From assembly GCF_019443445.1 (NCBI RefSeq), contig NZ_CP080378.1, positions 5,391,978-5,455,977 of the forward strand: a stretch of 64,000 nt of DNA. Direction: 5' to 3'. Position 1 is the stretch's first letter. Every line of letters starts with the position of its first letter. The stretch comes from Massilia sp. PAMC28688. GTDB taxonomy: Bacteria; Pseudomonadota; Gammaproteobacteria; Burkholderiales; Burkholderiaceae_D. Made by a program: the position numbers and the translations under genes. Below, piece after piece: positions 54,623-62,822 of the stretch. The notes below the pieces were generated by a model. It was given only the letters and a program-made list of their open reading frames with translations. It was not told the DNA's origin and did not search any database.

Positions 54623-55846
54623 ATGACACGCTTTATTCATCTATGGACAAGTCTGATTTTCGGCGCCATTCTCGTGCTCATGGGGCTGACCGGCAGCGCG
54701 CTGGCCTGGATCGAGGAACTCGACCACGCACTCAACCCCACCCTGTTCCAGGTCAGCCCGGGCCCCGGCCTGCGCGCCGGTGCACCGCTGCACATGGCGC
54801 CGGCGCAGATTGACGCCGTCTACCAGCGCCTGCTGCACGATCCGCACTATGGCAAGCCCAGCATGCTGGCCCTGCCCGCCACTGCCGGCGAGGTGGTGGT
54901 GGCGTGGTACCGGCCGCAGCCGCGCGCCGATCACAGTGCCTGGGCCATGACCGTGTCGCGCCAGGTCATGCTCGACCCGTCCACGCTGGTGGTAACGGGC
55001 GAGCGCAACTGGGGTGAAAGCGGCCTCAGCCGCCCGCTCATCATGCCGACCCTGTTCCACCTGCACCGCTATCTGGTCGCCGGCGACGTGGGCAAGATCG
55101 TCATTTCCGTAACCGGCGTGGCGCTGCTGGTGTGCGCCGTTACCGGCATCATCCTGTGGTGGCCGCGCATGACCGCCTCTGCCATCTGGCATGCCCTCAC
55201 GGTGCGCCATGGCGGCTCGTGGCCACGGTTTTCCTTCCAGCTGCACCGGGCAGCGGGCTTTTTCGCCGCGCCGGTGCTGGCCATGCTGGCGTTTTCCGGT
55301 ATCTATTTCAATTCACCGGCGTGGGTGCTGCCGGCCGTCAAGGCGGTGTCGCACGTGACGGAGCAAGCCAAGCCGCTCAACCGCAGCGGGCCGGGTCCCG
55401 TGCTGGCCCCCGGCAGCGCTGCCCGGCATGCGCAGGCGGCATTTCCGGCGGCGCGGGTATCGCGCATTTCGCTGCCCGCCGGCGCCGGTGCCCCGTTTGA
55501 AGTGCGCCTGCGCCAGGACGGCGAACTGCGCCACGGTCCGGGCGCCACGCGGGTATCGGTCGACGCCCGCGACGGCGCGCTGCTGCGCGTGATCGATCCC
55601 CTCAGCGCCCGCAGCGGCGACCGCTTCCTGAGCTGGATGTTCCCCCTGCACACCGGCGAAGCATTCGGCACCGCCGGCCGGGTGGTCATCAGCGTGTTCG
55701 GCGTGGCGCCGCTCATGTTCATGGTCACCGGCCTGGTCATCTGGCTCAAGCTGCGCCGCAAGACCCCCAAGACCCGCAAGGCGGCACCGGCGAGCGCGCG
55801 CTCAGCCGCGCCGGCGCGCCCCGCCCGGCTTGTAAAACCCCTCTAG
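54623..55846 (+). CDS. PepSY-associated inner-membrane protein (iron-regulated type)
   Basis: A 407-aa membrane protein of the PepSY_TM group (FoxB/PiuB-like), whose members accompany ferric-siderophore receptors and may reduce siderophore iron. Spans near 10-30, 140-170, 195-220 and 345-375; the PepSY-type repeats lie in the periplasmic loops. Basic Lys/Ala-rich tail. It diverges from the TonB receptor across the Fur box, and its end overlaps the convergent LysR gene by 45 bp. Confidence 0.88.
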   Translation: MTRFIHLWTSLIFGAILVLMGLTGSALAWIEELDHALNPTLFQVSPGPGLRAGAPLHMAPAQIDAVYQRLLHDPHYGKPSMLALPATAGEVVVAWYRPQPRADHSAWAMTVSRQVMLDPSTLVVTGERNWGESGLSRPLIMPTLFHLHRYLVAGDVGKIVISVTGVALLVCAVTGIILWWPRMTASAIWHALTVRHGGSWPRFSFQLHRAAGFFAAPVLAMLAFSGIYFNSPAWVLPAVKAVSHVTEQAKPLNRSGPGPVLAPGSAARHAQAAFPAARVSRISLPAGAGAPFEVRLRQDGELRHGPGATRVSVDARDGALLRVIDPLSARSGDRFLSWMFPLHTGEAFGTAGRVVISVFGVAPLMFMVTGLVIWLKLRRKTPKTRKAAPASARSAAPARPARLVKPL

Positions 55847-56752
55847 CTCGCGCTGCACCAGGTCTTGTCCCTGGTCGATCACGAAATCCTGGAACGCGGC
55901 CGCCACCTTGGGGATGGGTACGCCGGCCAGGTGCATCACATGCCAGTGGGCTTCGACCGGGTTGCCCGCCATGGGCAGCAGCTTGAGCAAACCCGTTTCA
56001 AACTCCAGCGCGCAGGCGTGGACCGACAGGAAGCCCAGGCCCAGGCCGGCCGACACCATGCGCTTGATGGCTTCATTGGACGACACTTCGGAGCCGAAGT
56101 CGAGCGGGTGGCCGCCATCCTTGAACAGCTTTTCCACCGCCGTGCGGGTACCGGAGCCCCGTTCGCGCACCAGCAGGTTGGCGCTGGAAACGTCGGCCAG
56201 GGTGATCCGCTTCTTCTTCATGAGGGGATGGTCGGCGCTGGCCACAAATCCCATCGGGTGGCGCGCGAAGCGGGCCGCATTGGTGCCGAATTCGCGCGGC
56301 GGCGTGCCCATGATGGCCAGGTCAATCTCCTGGCGCGCCAGCATGTTGACGATCTCCACCCGGTTGCCCACCTGGAGCTTGAGGCGCACGTCGGGCCGCT
56401 CCAGCGTGAACGGCACCAGCAGTGGCGGCAGCAGGTGTTCGGCCGTGGTCACCGCGCCAATGCGCAGCGTGCCGCTGGTGACGCCATTGAGCGCGGCCAG
56501 TTCGTCGCCGGCCTGCTCCCACAGGCGCAGGATGCGTTCGGAAAATTCGGCCATCACTTCGCCGGCGGCCGTCAGCTGGATGGTGCGCCCCACCTTGCGC
56601 GTGAGCGCCGTGCCGGTGATTTCTTCCAGCGTGCGCAGTTGCAGCGACACCGCCGGCTGCGTCACGTGCAGCGCTTCGGCAGCGCGCGACACGCTCTCAT
56701 GGCGCGCCACCAGGACCAGTGACTGCAGCTGGCGAAAGCTGGCGTGATACAT
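55802..56752 (-). CDS. LysR-type transcriptional regulator (CbbR/CysB-like)
   Basis: A 316-aa LTTR. N-terminal winged HTH (FRQLQSLVLVARHESVSRAA then EALHVTQPAVSLQLRTLEE) and a substrate-binding domain (TLRIGAVTTAEHLLPPLLVP). ATG 56752 with AAGGAA 8 bp upstream is preferred over TTG 56758. It diverges from the FAD oxidoreductase gene across 85 bp and, as LTTRs usually do, probably regulates it. Its end overlaps the convergent PepSY gene by 45 bp. Confidence 0.9.
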   Translation of the reverse strand: MYHASFRQLQSLVLVARHESVSRAAEALHVTQPAVSLQLRTLEEITGTALTRKVGRTIQLTAAGEVMAEFSERILRLWEQAGDELAALNGVTSGTLRIGAVTTAEHLLPPLLVPFTLERPDVRLKLQVGNRVEIVNMLARQEIDLAIMGTPPREFGTNAARFARHPMGFVASADHPLMKKKRITLADVSSANLLVRERGSGTRTAVEKLFKDGGHPLDFGSEVSSNEAIKRMVSAGLGLGFLSVHACALEFETGLLKLLPMAGNPVEAHWHVMHLAGVPIPKVAAAFQDFVIDQGQDLVQRELEGFYKPGGARRRG

Positions 56753-56837
56753 AAGCAATTCCTTATTGGTTATGAAATATCTCTAATTTCTCTTTTGCGA
56801 CTGCTGCCTTTATATTAACAGTGAAAGGAGGGAGCAT

Positions 56838-58130
56838 ATGCAAACAATCGTCATTGCCGGAGGCGGCGCCGGGGGCCTGGAACTGGCCACACGTCTTGGG
56901 GACAGCCTGGGAAAAGCAGGCCAGGCCCGCATTGTGCTGGTGGACCGCTGGCCATCCCACTTCTGGAAACCCTTGCTGCATACGGTCGCCTCGGGCAAGC
57001 GCGCTGCCCAGGCCACCTCGGTCGACTACGCGGCCCAGGCAGAGGGCCACTGCTTTACATTCCAGCGCGGCGACATGACCGGCATCGACCGCGCGGCGCG
57101 CACCATCACGCTGGCCGCGCTCACCGGCGATGACGGCACCGAGATCATGCCGCAGCGCGCACTGGCCTACGACAAGCTGGTGCTGGCGCTGGGATCGGTC
57201 ACCAATTTCTACGCGGTGCCTGGCGCGGCCGAGCATGTGTTCACCCTGGACGACGTGCCCCAGGCGCAGGCGTTCCACCAGCGTTTCCTTGACGGCTGCA
57301 TGCGCGCCAGCGCCCGCCACGCTGCAGGCGGCGGTGACGAAGGCCTGGACATCGTCATCGTGGGCGGGGGCGCCACCGGGGTGGAGCTGGCCGCCGAACT
57401 CAGTCACAGCGCGCGCATGCTGGCGCGCTATAAAGTGCATGCGCTCGATCCGGTACGCCACGTCCGTATCCGTATCCTGGAGCGCGGCTCGTTCCTGCTG
57501 CCGCACCTGCACCCGCGGCTGTCCCGGCGCGCGGCGCGCCATCTGCGCTCGCTCGGCATCAAGGTCTGCACCGATACGGCCGTGGCCAGGGTCGAGGACG
57601 GGGTGGTGATCGATACGGAAGGCCGCGCCTACCTGTCAACGATGACGCTGTGGGCGGCAGGCGTGGAGGCGCCGGCCCTGTGCCGCACCCTGGACCTGAC
57701 GGTCAACCGCCTGGGCCAGGTCAGCGTCGGCCCCACCCTGCAGACGGTGGACGATCCGGCCATCTATGCGCTCGGGGACTGCGCCAGCCTGGTCAATCCG
57801 GTGGGCGGCGCCATTGCGCCGCGGGCCCAGGCCGCGCACCAGCAGGCCCTGTACCTGGCCGAGACGCTGGGTCGCCCCGGCAGCCCCGCCGCGTTTGCCT
57901 ACCGCGACTATGGCTCGCTGGTCTCGCTCGGACCGCTGGCAGCGGTGGGCGTGCTGAGCGGGACGGTCGGCAAGCGCAAGCTGCAGGTGGGGGGCTTCGT
58001 GGCGCGCTGGCTGTATGCGCTCATGTACCGCAAACACCTGATGGCGCTGCACGGTTTTGCGCGCATGGCGGCGCGCACGGCGGCCGACTGGATCAGCGAC
58101 CGCATCTCGCCGCCGGTCAAGCTGCACTGA
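56838..58130 (+). CDS. NDH-2-type NAD(P)/FAD-dependent oxidoreductase
   Basis: A 430-aa flavoprotein with two Rossmann motifs: MQTIVIAGGGAGGLELATRL for FAD and IVIVGGGATGVELAAELSH for NAD(P)H. The late IYALGDCASLVNPVGGAIAP closes the FAD site. A C-terminal amphipathic tail (KLQVGGFVARWLYALMYRKH) suggests membrane attachment, as in type II NADH:quinone dehydrogenases. A strong SD (AAAGGAGGGA) and a TATATT box at 56811-56816 precede it. Confidence 0.92.
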   Translation: MQTIVIAGGGAGGLELATRLGDSLGKAGQARIVLVDRWPSHFWKPLLHTVASGKRAAQATSVDYAAQAEGHCFTFQRGDMTGIDRAARTITLAALTGDDGTEIMPQRALAYDKLVLALGSVTNFYAVPGAAEHVFTLDDVPQAQAFHQRFLDGCMRASARHAAGGGDEGLDIVIVGGGATGVELAAELSHSARMLARYKVHALDPVRHVRIRILERGSFLLPHLHPRLSRRAARHLRSLGIKVCTDTAVARVEDGVVIDTEGRAYLSTMTLWAAGVEAPALCRTLDLTVNRLGQVSVGPTLQTVDDPAIYALGDCASLVNPVGGAIAPRAQAAHQQALYLAETLGRPGSPAAFAYRDYGSLVSLGPLAAVGVLSGTVGKRKLQVGGFVARWLYALMYRKHLMALHGFARMAARTAADWISDRISPPVKLH

Positions 58131-58152
58131 GCCGGCGAGGCGGCCGGGGCCA

Positions 58153-58593
58153 CTATGCCCCGGCTGCCGCCAGCTGCGCCAGGGCCCAGGCGCGCGCTTC
58201 ATCGAGCGTATAGAAAATGGCCAGCGGCATCACGCCTTCGTAGGCGCGAAAGAAGTTAGGCTCCACGAAGTCGCGCCCCTCCACGGTTTTATCGGCCACG
58301 ATCACGTGCGCCAGGCAGTTGAGCTGGCGCGCTGTGTACTCGGCTGCCTCGCGCAATACCTTGAGCGCGTCCGGCGTGCACAGCATGGAGCCGCTGATGA
58401 CGGCGATGCCCACGTGCGGTCCGTGTTTGGACAGGGCCAGCGCCACCGGCTGCGATCCAATGGCCCATTCCTCAACCAGCTCCTTGTTCCAGGGTCCGGT
58501 CACTTCTGATATGATGATTTTGCCTTCCACGCGGCTGACAAAATGGCCGTGCGGACGAAAGACCAGCGGTGGTGGTGGCGGTTTGGAAGGCAT
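58153..58593 (-). CDS. Conserved hypothetical protein (STAS/SpoIIAA-like appearance)
   Basis: A 146-aa soluble protein (MPSKPPPPPLVFRPHGHFVS, then KIIISEVTGPWNKELVEEWA and AHVIVADKTVEGRDFVEPNF). The alternation of strands and helices recalls SpoIIAA/STAS-like domains, but I cannot assign a family. The much longer frame upstream is antisense to the PhyH gene and is rejected. It diverges from the PhyH gene. Confidence 0.65.
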   Translation of the reverse strand: MPSKPPPPPLVFRPHGHFVSRVEGKIIISEVTGPWNKELVEEWAIGSQPVALALSKHGPHVGIAVISGSMLCTPDALKVLREAAEYTARQLNCLAHVIVADKTVEGRDFVEPNFFRAYEGVMPLAIFYTLDEARAWALAQLAAAGA

Positions 58594-58695
58594 GATTCTA
58601 GTGTACACCACAGCTTGACGCACCCCTCCCTCCGTTCCCGGCGGGAACTTTATGCGGGTGTGCAGGTCTATGCAGCCATGACACAAGGAACTTTC

Positions 58696-59517
58696 ATGAC
58701 CATGCCCTCCACCTATGACACTGCCGACATCATGCGCGGCCTGTATGGCGACGGCATCATTGCCTGCCGCGGCGCCTTTTCCCGCGAATGGGTGGCCCGC
58801 CTGGGCCAGGATATCGCTGCCATTTTCGACACGGCGCGGAGCACACCCGGCGGTGCCCTGGCCCGCGGCCCCAACCGTTTTTATGTCGAGATCCATCCCG
58901 AAAAACTGAGCGGCTTTGCCGACATCATTACCCATCCGTGGATCGTGGCCGTGTGCCGCGCCGTACTGGGGCCGGATTACCGGATCATCGAGGCCGGCTT
59001 TGACGTGCCCGGACCGGGCGCCCAGCTCCAGCCATGGCACCGCGACTTTGCCGCGCCGCCCGAGACCGTCACCGGGCGGCGCCTGAACTCGCTGGCCTTT
59101 AACATCACCACGGTTGATGTCACGGAACAAATGGGGCCGCTGGAAATTGCGCCGGGCACCCAATGGGATACCTGGGAGGGCGACCCCATGTTTCCCCCGC
59201 CGCAGCTGCACCAGCGCTATGAACAGCTGCGCCAGCGCCGCATGCCGCAGATGGGCGACATCTCGGCACGCTCGGCGCTCACGGTACACCGCGGCACGGC
59301 CAACCTGTCTCCCACACCGCGCCCGGTATTCGTGCTGGGTGTCGATGCACCCGACGGCATCAACGGCAACAAGCATGATCTGCAGGTCACGCACGCCTAT
59401 TACGAGACGCTGTCGGCGCAGGCGCGCGCCAATCTGGGCTGCCGGGTGGTGGAGCGGCTCGAGCCCCTGGTGCAGGCCCACACCATTGAAGGGCTTTTGA
59501 TGGGCGCTGCCACCTGA
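58696..59517 (+). CDS. Phytanoyl-CoA dioxygenase (PhyH) family protein
   Basis: A 273-aa Fe(II)/2-oxoglutarate oxygenase-type protein. The HxD iron motif is WHRDF near residue 115; the distal histidine is in LTVHRGTANLSPTPRPVFVL, whose following Arg would bind 2-oxoglutarate. ATG 58696 has AAGGA 8 bp upstream; ATG 58678 is an alternative start. Substrate unknown; PhyH homologues hydroxylate fatty acyl groups, antibiotics or amino-acid derivatives. Confidence 0.85.
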   Translation: MTMPSTYDTADIMRGLYGDGIIACRGAFSREWVARLGQDIAAIFDTARSTPGGALARGPNRFYVEIHPEKLSGFADIITHPWIVAVCRAVLGPDYRIIEAGFDVPGPGAQLQPWHRDFAAPPETVTGRRLNSLAFNITTVDVTEQMGPLEIAPGTQWDTWEGDPMFPPPQLHQRYEQLRQRRMPQMGDISARSALTVHRGTANLSPTPRPVFVLGVDAPDGINGNKHDLQVTHAYYETLSAQARANLGCRVVERLEPLVQAHTIEGLLMGAAT

Positions 59518-59586
59518 TCTGCTGTTGAGAAATGCAAACGTGCCGCGGCGGCGGCATGCTATATTTTTCACCCAAGGAGGCCAATC

Positions 59587-59772
59587 ATGGACCAGTCTTA
59601 CTATATCCCCCGTCCAGACCATAAAACGGCCAAGAAAGTCGAACAGGCCATTCATGTTCAGGCCGAGCTCGACACCAAAGCGGCCGCACGGTACCTGCAG
59701 GAGCGCGGCATCGACTTTGCCATTGCCCTGCGCGTGCTGACCCGCCCGGACCGCCGCCGCAGCAGCAACTGA
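59587..59772 (+). CDS. Small hypothetical protein, paralogue of 42818-43015
   Basis: A 61-aa basic protein with the same C-terminal module as the 65-aa protein at 42818-43015: DTKAAARYLQERGIDFAIAL then RVLTRPDRRRSSN. It has an excellent SD (AAGGAGG) 7 bp before the ATG. Function unknown. Confidence 0.78.
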   Translation: MDQSYYIPRPDHKTAKKVEQAIHVQAELDTKAAARYLQERGIDFAIALRVLTRPDRRRSSN

Positions 59773-59855
59773 TCCCTGCCCGCCAGGCGGCGCACCCGCG
59801 CGGCCTCACTGTCCCCCATCCTCGTACACCGACCCCGCGTTGATGTACAGCATCT

Positions 59856-59898
59856 TGTCCTACGCAAACCTGCAACAAAAAATAGTTGGCGTAGGACA
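59856..59898. promoter_or_regulatory. Large inverted repeat upstream of the Crp/Fnr gene
   Basis: TGTCCTACGCAAAC (59856-59869) and GTTGGCGTAGGACA (59885-59898) are complementary at 13 of 14 positions around a 15-bp AT-rich loop. It lies 148 bp before the Crp/Fnr ATG. No T-run follows, so it is more likely an operator or RNA structure than a terminator. Confidence 0.55.
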
Positions 59899-60045
59899 TG
59901 GACGACATGCAGCCTTTCTCCTTCCTTACATCGCAGCGTCGGTTGGTCCGATGACTTGCGCAACTCAACCATATAAAGTTCTACACATAGGCAGCACCCA
60001 ATAAACAGAACAACATACGCACGTCAGATCAGAAAAGAGGCCACC

Positions 60046-60849
60046 ATGTACCAGTCGCAAATGACCCGCAATAACGCCACCGTCCCCGCTTCCGTCCGCC
60101 AGATCGTCCTGGGTTCGGTCCGCAAGGATGCCGCGCCATCGCCGATCAGCCTGACCGGCGCCCAGCAAAATGAATTGCTGCGCGCCCTGGGCCGCGAAGA
60201 CCTCGAACGCCTGTTCCCCTACCTGGAACTGGTGCCCCTGAAAAAAGGCGATTATCTGTACGAGTTCGGCAGCAAATTCGAGTACGCCTATTTCCCGACC
60301 AACGCCATCGTTTCCCTCCACTACGTCATGGAAGATGGCGCCACCACGGAAATTGCCGTCGTGGGCCGCGAAGGCGTGGTCGGCGTGGCCCTGTACGCCA
60401 ATGAGCGCGCCACCTGCTCGGCCGTCGTGCAAGGCGCCGGCTACGGCTACCGCCTGCGCACCGATGCGCTGCGCGACCTGTTCAACGAAGGCGGCGCCTT
60501 TGCCCAGCTCCTGATGCGCTATACATTTGCCATGTTTGGCCAGCTGGCCCAGAACGTGGTGGGAACGCGCCACTCCACGCTTGAGCAAAAGCTCAGCCGC
60601 TGGCTCCTGGAACGCCTGGACCGCTCCCTGTCGAGCGAATTGAAGGTCACGCAGGAAACCATGGCAACCATGCTGGGCGTGCGGCGCGAAAGCATCACCC
60701 TGACCGCCGGCAAGCTGCAGGCCGAAGGCTTGATCCAGTATCGCCGCGGCACCATCGTGGTCCTGGACCGCGAAGGCCTGGAAGTGTGCGCCGGCGCCTG
60801 CTACAAGGCCAGCCGCATCGGCTTCGACCAGATGCGCAGCCACCAGTAA
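60046..60849 (+). CDS. Crp/Fnr family transcriptional regulator
   Basis: A 267-aa regulator. A cyclic-nucleotide-binding-type barrel (about 50-165; LVPLKKGDYLYEFGSKFEYA, TEIAVVGREGVVGVALYANE) and a C-terminal Crp-type HTH (MATMLGVRRESITLTAGKLQ). The four N-terminal cysteines of FNR are absent, so it does not look like an oxygen-sensing FNR. Such proteins are common in this family of bacteria; ligand unknown. It is followed by a strong terminator. Confidence 0.9.
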   Translation: MYQSQMTRNNATVPASVRQIVLGSVRKDAAPSPISLTGAQQNELLRALGREDLERLFPYLELVPLKKGDYLYEFGSKFEYAYFPTNAIVSLHYVMEDGATTEIAVVGREGVVGVALYANERATCSAVVQGAGYGYRLRTDALRDLFNEGGAFAQLLMRYTFAMFGQLAQNVVGTRHSTLEQKLSRWLLERLDRSLSSELKVTQETMATMLGVRRESITLTAGKLQAEGLIQYRRGTIVVLDREGLEVCAGACYKASRIGFDQMRSHQ

Positions 60850-60869
60850 TCCCGTACAAGTCAATGAGG

Positions 60870-60901
60870 AACAGCCCTGCTAGTCAGGGCTGTTGCTTTT
60901 T
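60870..60901 (+). terminator. Intrinsic terminator after the Crp/Fnr gene
   Basis: AACAGCCCTG-CTAGT-CAGGGCTGTT then GCTTTTT, 20 bp after the stop. Confidence 0.9.
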
Positions 60902-61097
60902 GCGCATACGAATGGGGCGTATGACAGGTGTCAAGCGACGGAAAAAGTCCCCTCGTCCCGCCCACGGATGCGGTCATCTCTCGCTTTATCCTGAAAGCAC
61001 GGGGCGTAGGCATACTTTTAAGCGCAGTTAGCCGCTCGTACCGGCCTTCACCCGATCCCGCGACTTTCCCTCCCCCCGATATTTTTGTCTTGCCGAG

Positions 61098-61138
61098 GTT
61101 GTTTATTGGTTACAATAAACACATATTCAATAAACAAC
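61098..61138. promoter_or_regulatory. 11-bp inverted repeat with -10-like box upstream of the RDD operon
   Basis: GTTGTTTATTG (61098-61108) and CAATAAACAAC (61128-61138) are perfect inverted arms; outer GCC/GGC bases extend the stem imperfectly. TACAAT (61111-61116) lies between them with TTGCCG 15 bp upstream. The repeat sits about 60 bp before the RDD start in an otherwise gene-free 349-bp spacer (60850-61198). Confidence 0.5.
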
Positions 61139-61198
61139 TTGGCGAAACAGCATGGCAGCAGGCAGTAATGGCGGTAGGCGGGACGGCGGGAGCGTGTT

Positions 61199-61870
61199 GT
61201 GCTAGATGGCCGCTTGTCGCTGGTAACGCCGGAAGGCGTACGCCTGTTGCTCACTCCGGCCGGCCCCTACAAGCGGGCCATCGCGTGGCTGCTGGACTTT
61301 CTGCTGTGGGGCACGGTCATGCTCATAGTGAAGCTGATCCTGCCGGACGGCCGCCTGGGCAGCGGCATATTCCTCATTGTCCTGTTCGTCACCTACTGGG
61401 GCTACCCCATCATCTGCGAAGTCTATTTCGGCGGCCGCACGGTGGGCAAGCGCGTGGCCGGGCTGGAGGTCGTGCGCGCCGATGGCTTGCCCGTCGGCTG
61501 GCGCGAATCGATCCTGCGCAACCTGCTGCTGGTTGCCGACTTCATGCCCATGTTCTACATGACCGGTTTGCTGTGCATGATTTTCGATACCCGCTTCCGG
61601 CGCGCCGGCGACATTGTGGCCGGGACCCTGGTGGTCTACCGCGAACAGGCCAGGACGCGCGCCGCTGCCGTCGATGCCGCGCCCATCGCACCGCCCTTTG
61701 CCTTGACGGCCGACCAGCAGCGCACCCTGGCCGACCTGTTTGAACGCGAAAGCCACCTGCCGGTTGACCGCATGGTCGAACTGGGGACCATTGCCGAGCC
61801 CCTCACCGGCTTGCAGGGCATGGAGTCGGTGGAACGCATGCGCGCATACGTGGCAGGATTTTCCCGATGA
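61199..61870 (+). CDS. RDD family membrane protein
   Basis: A 223-aa protein with an RDD domain: first span AWLLDFLLWGTVMLIVKLIL following the RAIAWLLD motif; later GGRTVGKRVAGLEVVRADG and the RRAGDIVAGTLVVY segment. Soluble C-terminal tail. It probably starts at GTG 61199 with GGCGGGAG upstream. It overlaps the SpoIIM-type gene (ATGA). Together with the next two genes it matches a widespread envelope cluster of unclear role. Confidence 0.88.
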   Translation: MLDGRLSLVTPEGVRLLLTPAGPYKRAIAWLLDFLLWGTVMLIVKLILPDGRLGSGIFLIVLFVTYWGYPIICEVYFGGRTVGKRVAGLEVVRADGLPVGWRESILRNLLLVADFMPMFYMTGLLCMIFDTRFRRAGDIVAGTLVVYREQARTRAAAVDAAPIAPPFALTADQQRTLADLFERESHLPVDRMVELGTIAEPLTGLQGMESVERMRAYVAGFSR

Positions 61871-62814
61871 AGCAGCAGCAGTTCGAAGCCGACAACCAGC
61901 CACTGTGGGACCAGATCGCCGCCATCATCAATGGCAGCGACGGGGGGAGCGTCAACCTGCCGCCCAGGTACCGGCGCCTGTGCCAGTGCCTGGCCCTGGC
62001 CCGCCAGCGCGGCTATTCGCCGGCCCTGACCGACTATCTCCAGCAACTGGTGAGCGACTGCCACCGCCTGATGTACGGCGCCTCCGCGGCCCGCCCCAAC
62101 ACCCTGGTGCAGTGGATGCTGATCGACTTTCCCCAGCGGGTGCGGGCCGAATGGCGGCTGCTGTTGACGGCATGCATTGCCTTTTTCGGCGTGGGCGGGG
62201 CGGTCGCTCTGCTGGTCTGGTTCGATCCCAACCTGGCCTACAGCTTCAGTTCCCCGGAAGAGCTGGCCAAGTACCGCGCCATGTATGCGCCCGACATGCA
62301 GCGCCTGGGGCGCGGCGGCAGCGAGGGCGACTTCCAGATGTTCGGACACTACATCTGGAACAATATTTCAATCGACTTCAGGACTTTTGCGCTCGGCATC
62401 CTGGGCGCGATCCCGGCCGTATTCATCATGGGCTACAACGGCTTGCTGCTGGGCGTGGTTGGCAGCTGGCTGAGCCAGGACCCGGCCACCACCCACACCT
62501 TCTGGTCGTTCGTGGTCACCCATGCCAGCTTTGAAGTGGTGGGCATGCTGCTGTCGGGGGTGGCGGGCATGAAGCTGGGCCTGGCCCTGATCCGCCCGGG
62601 CCGCCGCACCCGCGCCCTGGCCTTGCAGGAAGCGAGCCAGTATATGTTTCCGGTGCTGGTGGGCGCGGCCCTGATGACCTTCCTGGCCGCTTTCATCGAA
62701 GCCTTCTGGTCAGCGTCGCCCGCCGTACCCGTCATGGTCAAGTACGTCGTCGGCGCCCTGTGCTGGCTGTCGATCATCCTGTTCTTCACATTTGCCGGCC
62801 GCGGCAGGAACTGA
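61867..62814 (+). CDS. SpoIIM-domain membrane protein
   Basis: A 315-aa protein with a soluble N-terminus (1-95) and a SpoIIM-type integral domain: NNISIDFRTFALGILGAIPA, FIMGYNGLLLGVVGSWLSQD, then THASFEVVGMLLSGVAGMKL. Such proteins are widespread in non-spore-formers, next to RDD and DUF4129/DUF58/MoxR genes, so sporulation is not implied. It starts in an ATGA overlap with the RDD gene. Confidence 0.88.
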   Translation: MKQQQFEADNQPLWDQIAAIINGSDGGSVNLPPRYRRLCQCLALARQRGYSPALTDYLQQLVSDCHRLMYGASAARPNTLVQWMLIDFPQRVRAEWRLLLTACIAFFGVGGAVALLVWFDPNLAYSFSSPEELAKYRAMYAPDMQRLGRGGSEGDFQMFGHYIWNNISIDFRTFALGILGAIPAVFIMGYNGLLLGVVGSWLSQDPATTHTFWSFVVTHASFEVVGMLLSGVAGMKLGLALIRPGRRTRALALQEASQYMFPVLVGAALMTFLAAFIEAFWSASPAVPVMVKYVVGALCWLSIILFFTFAGRGRN

Positions 62815-62822
62815 CGCCGTCC

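Noticed and set aside
60928..61743. A 271-codon frame overlapping the RDD gene
   Set aside because: Out of frame with the recognisable RDD protein and no motif of its own.
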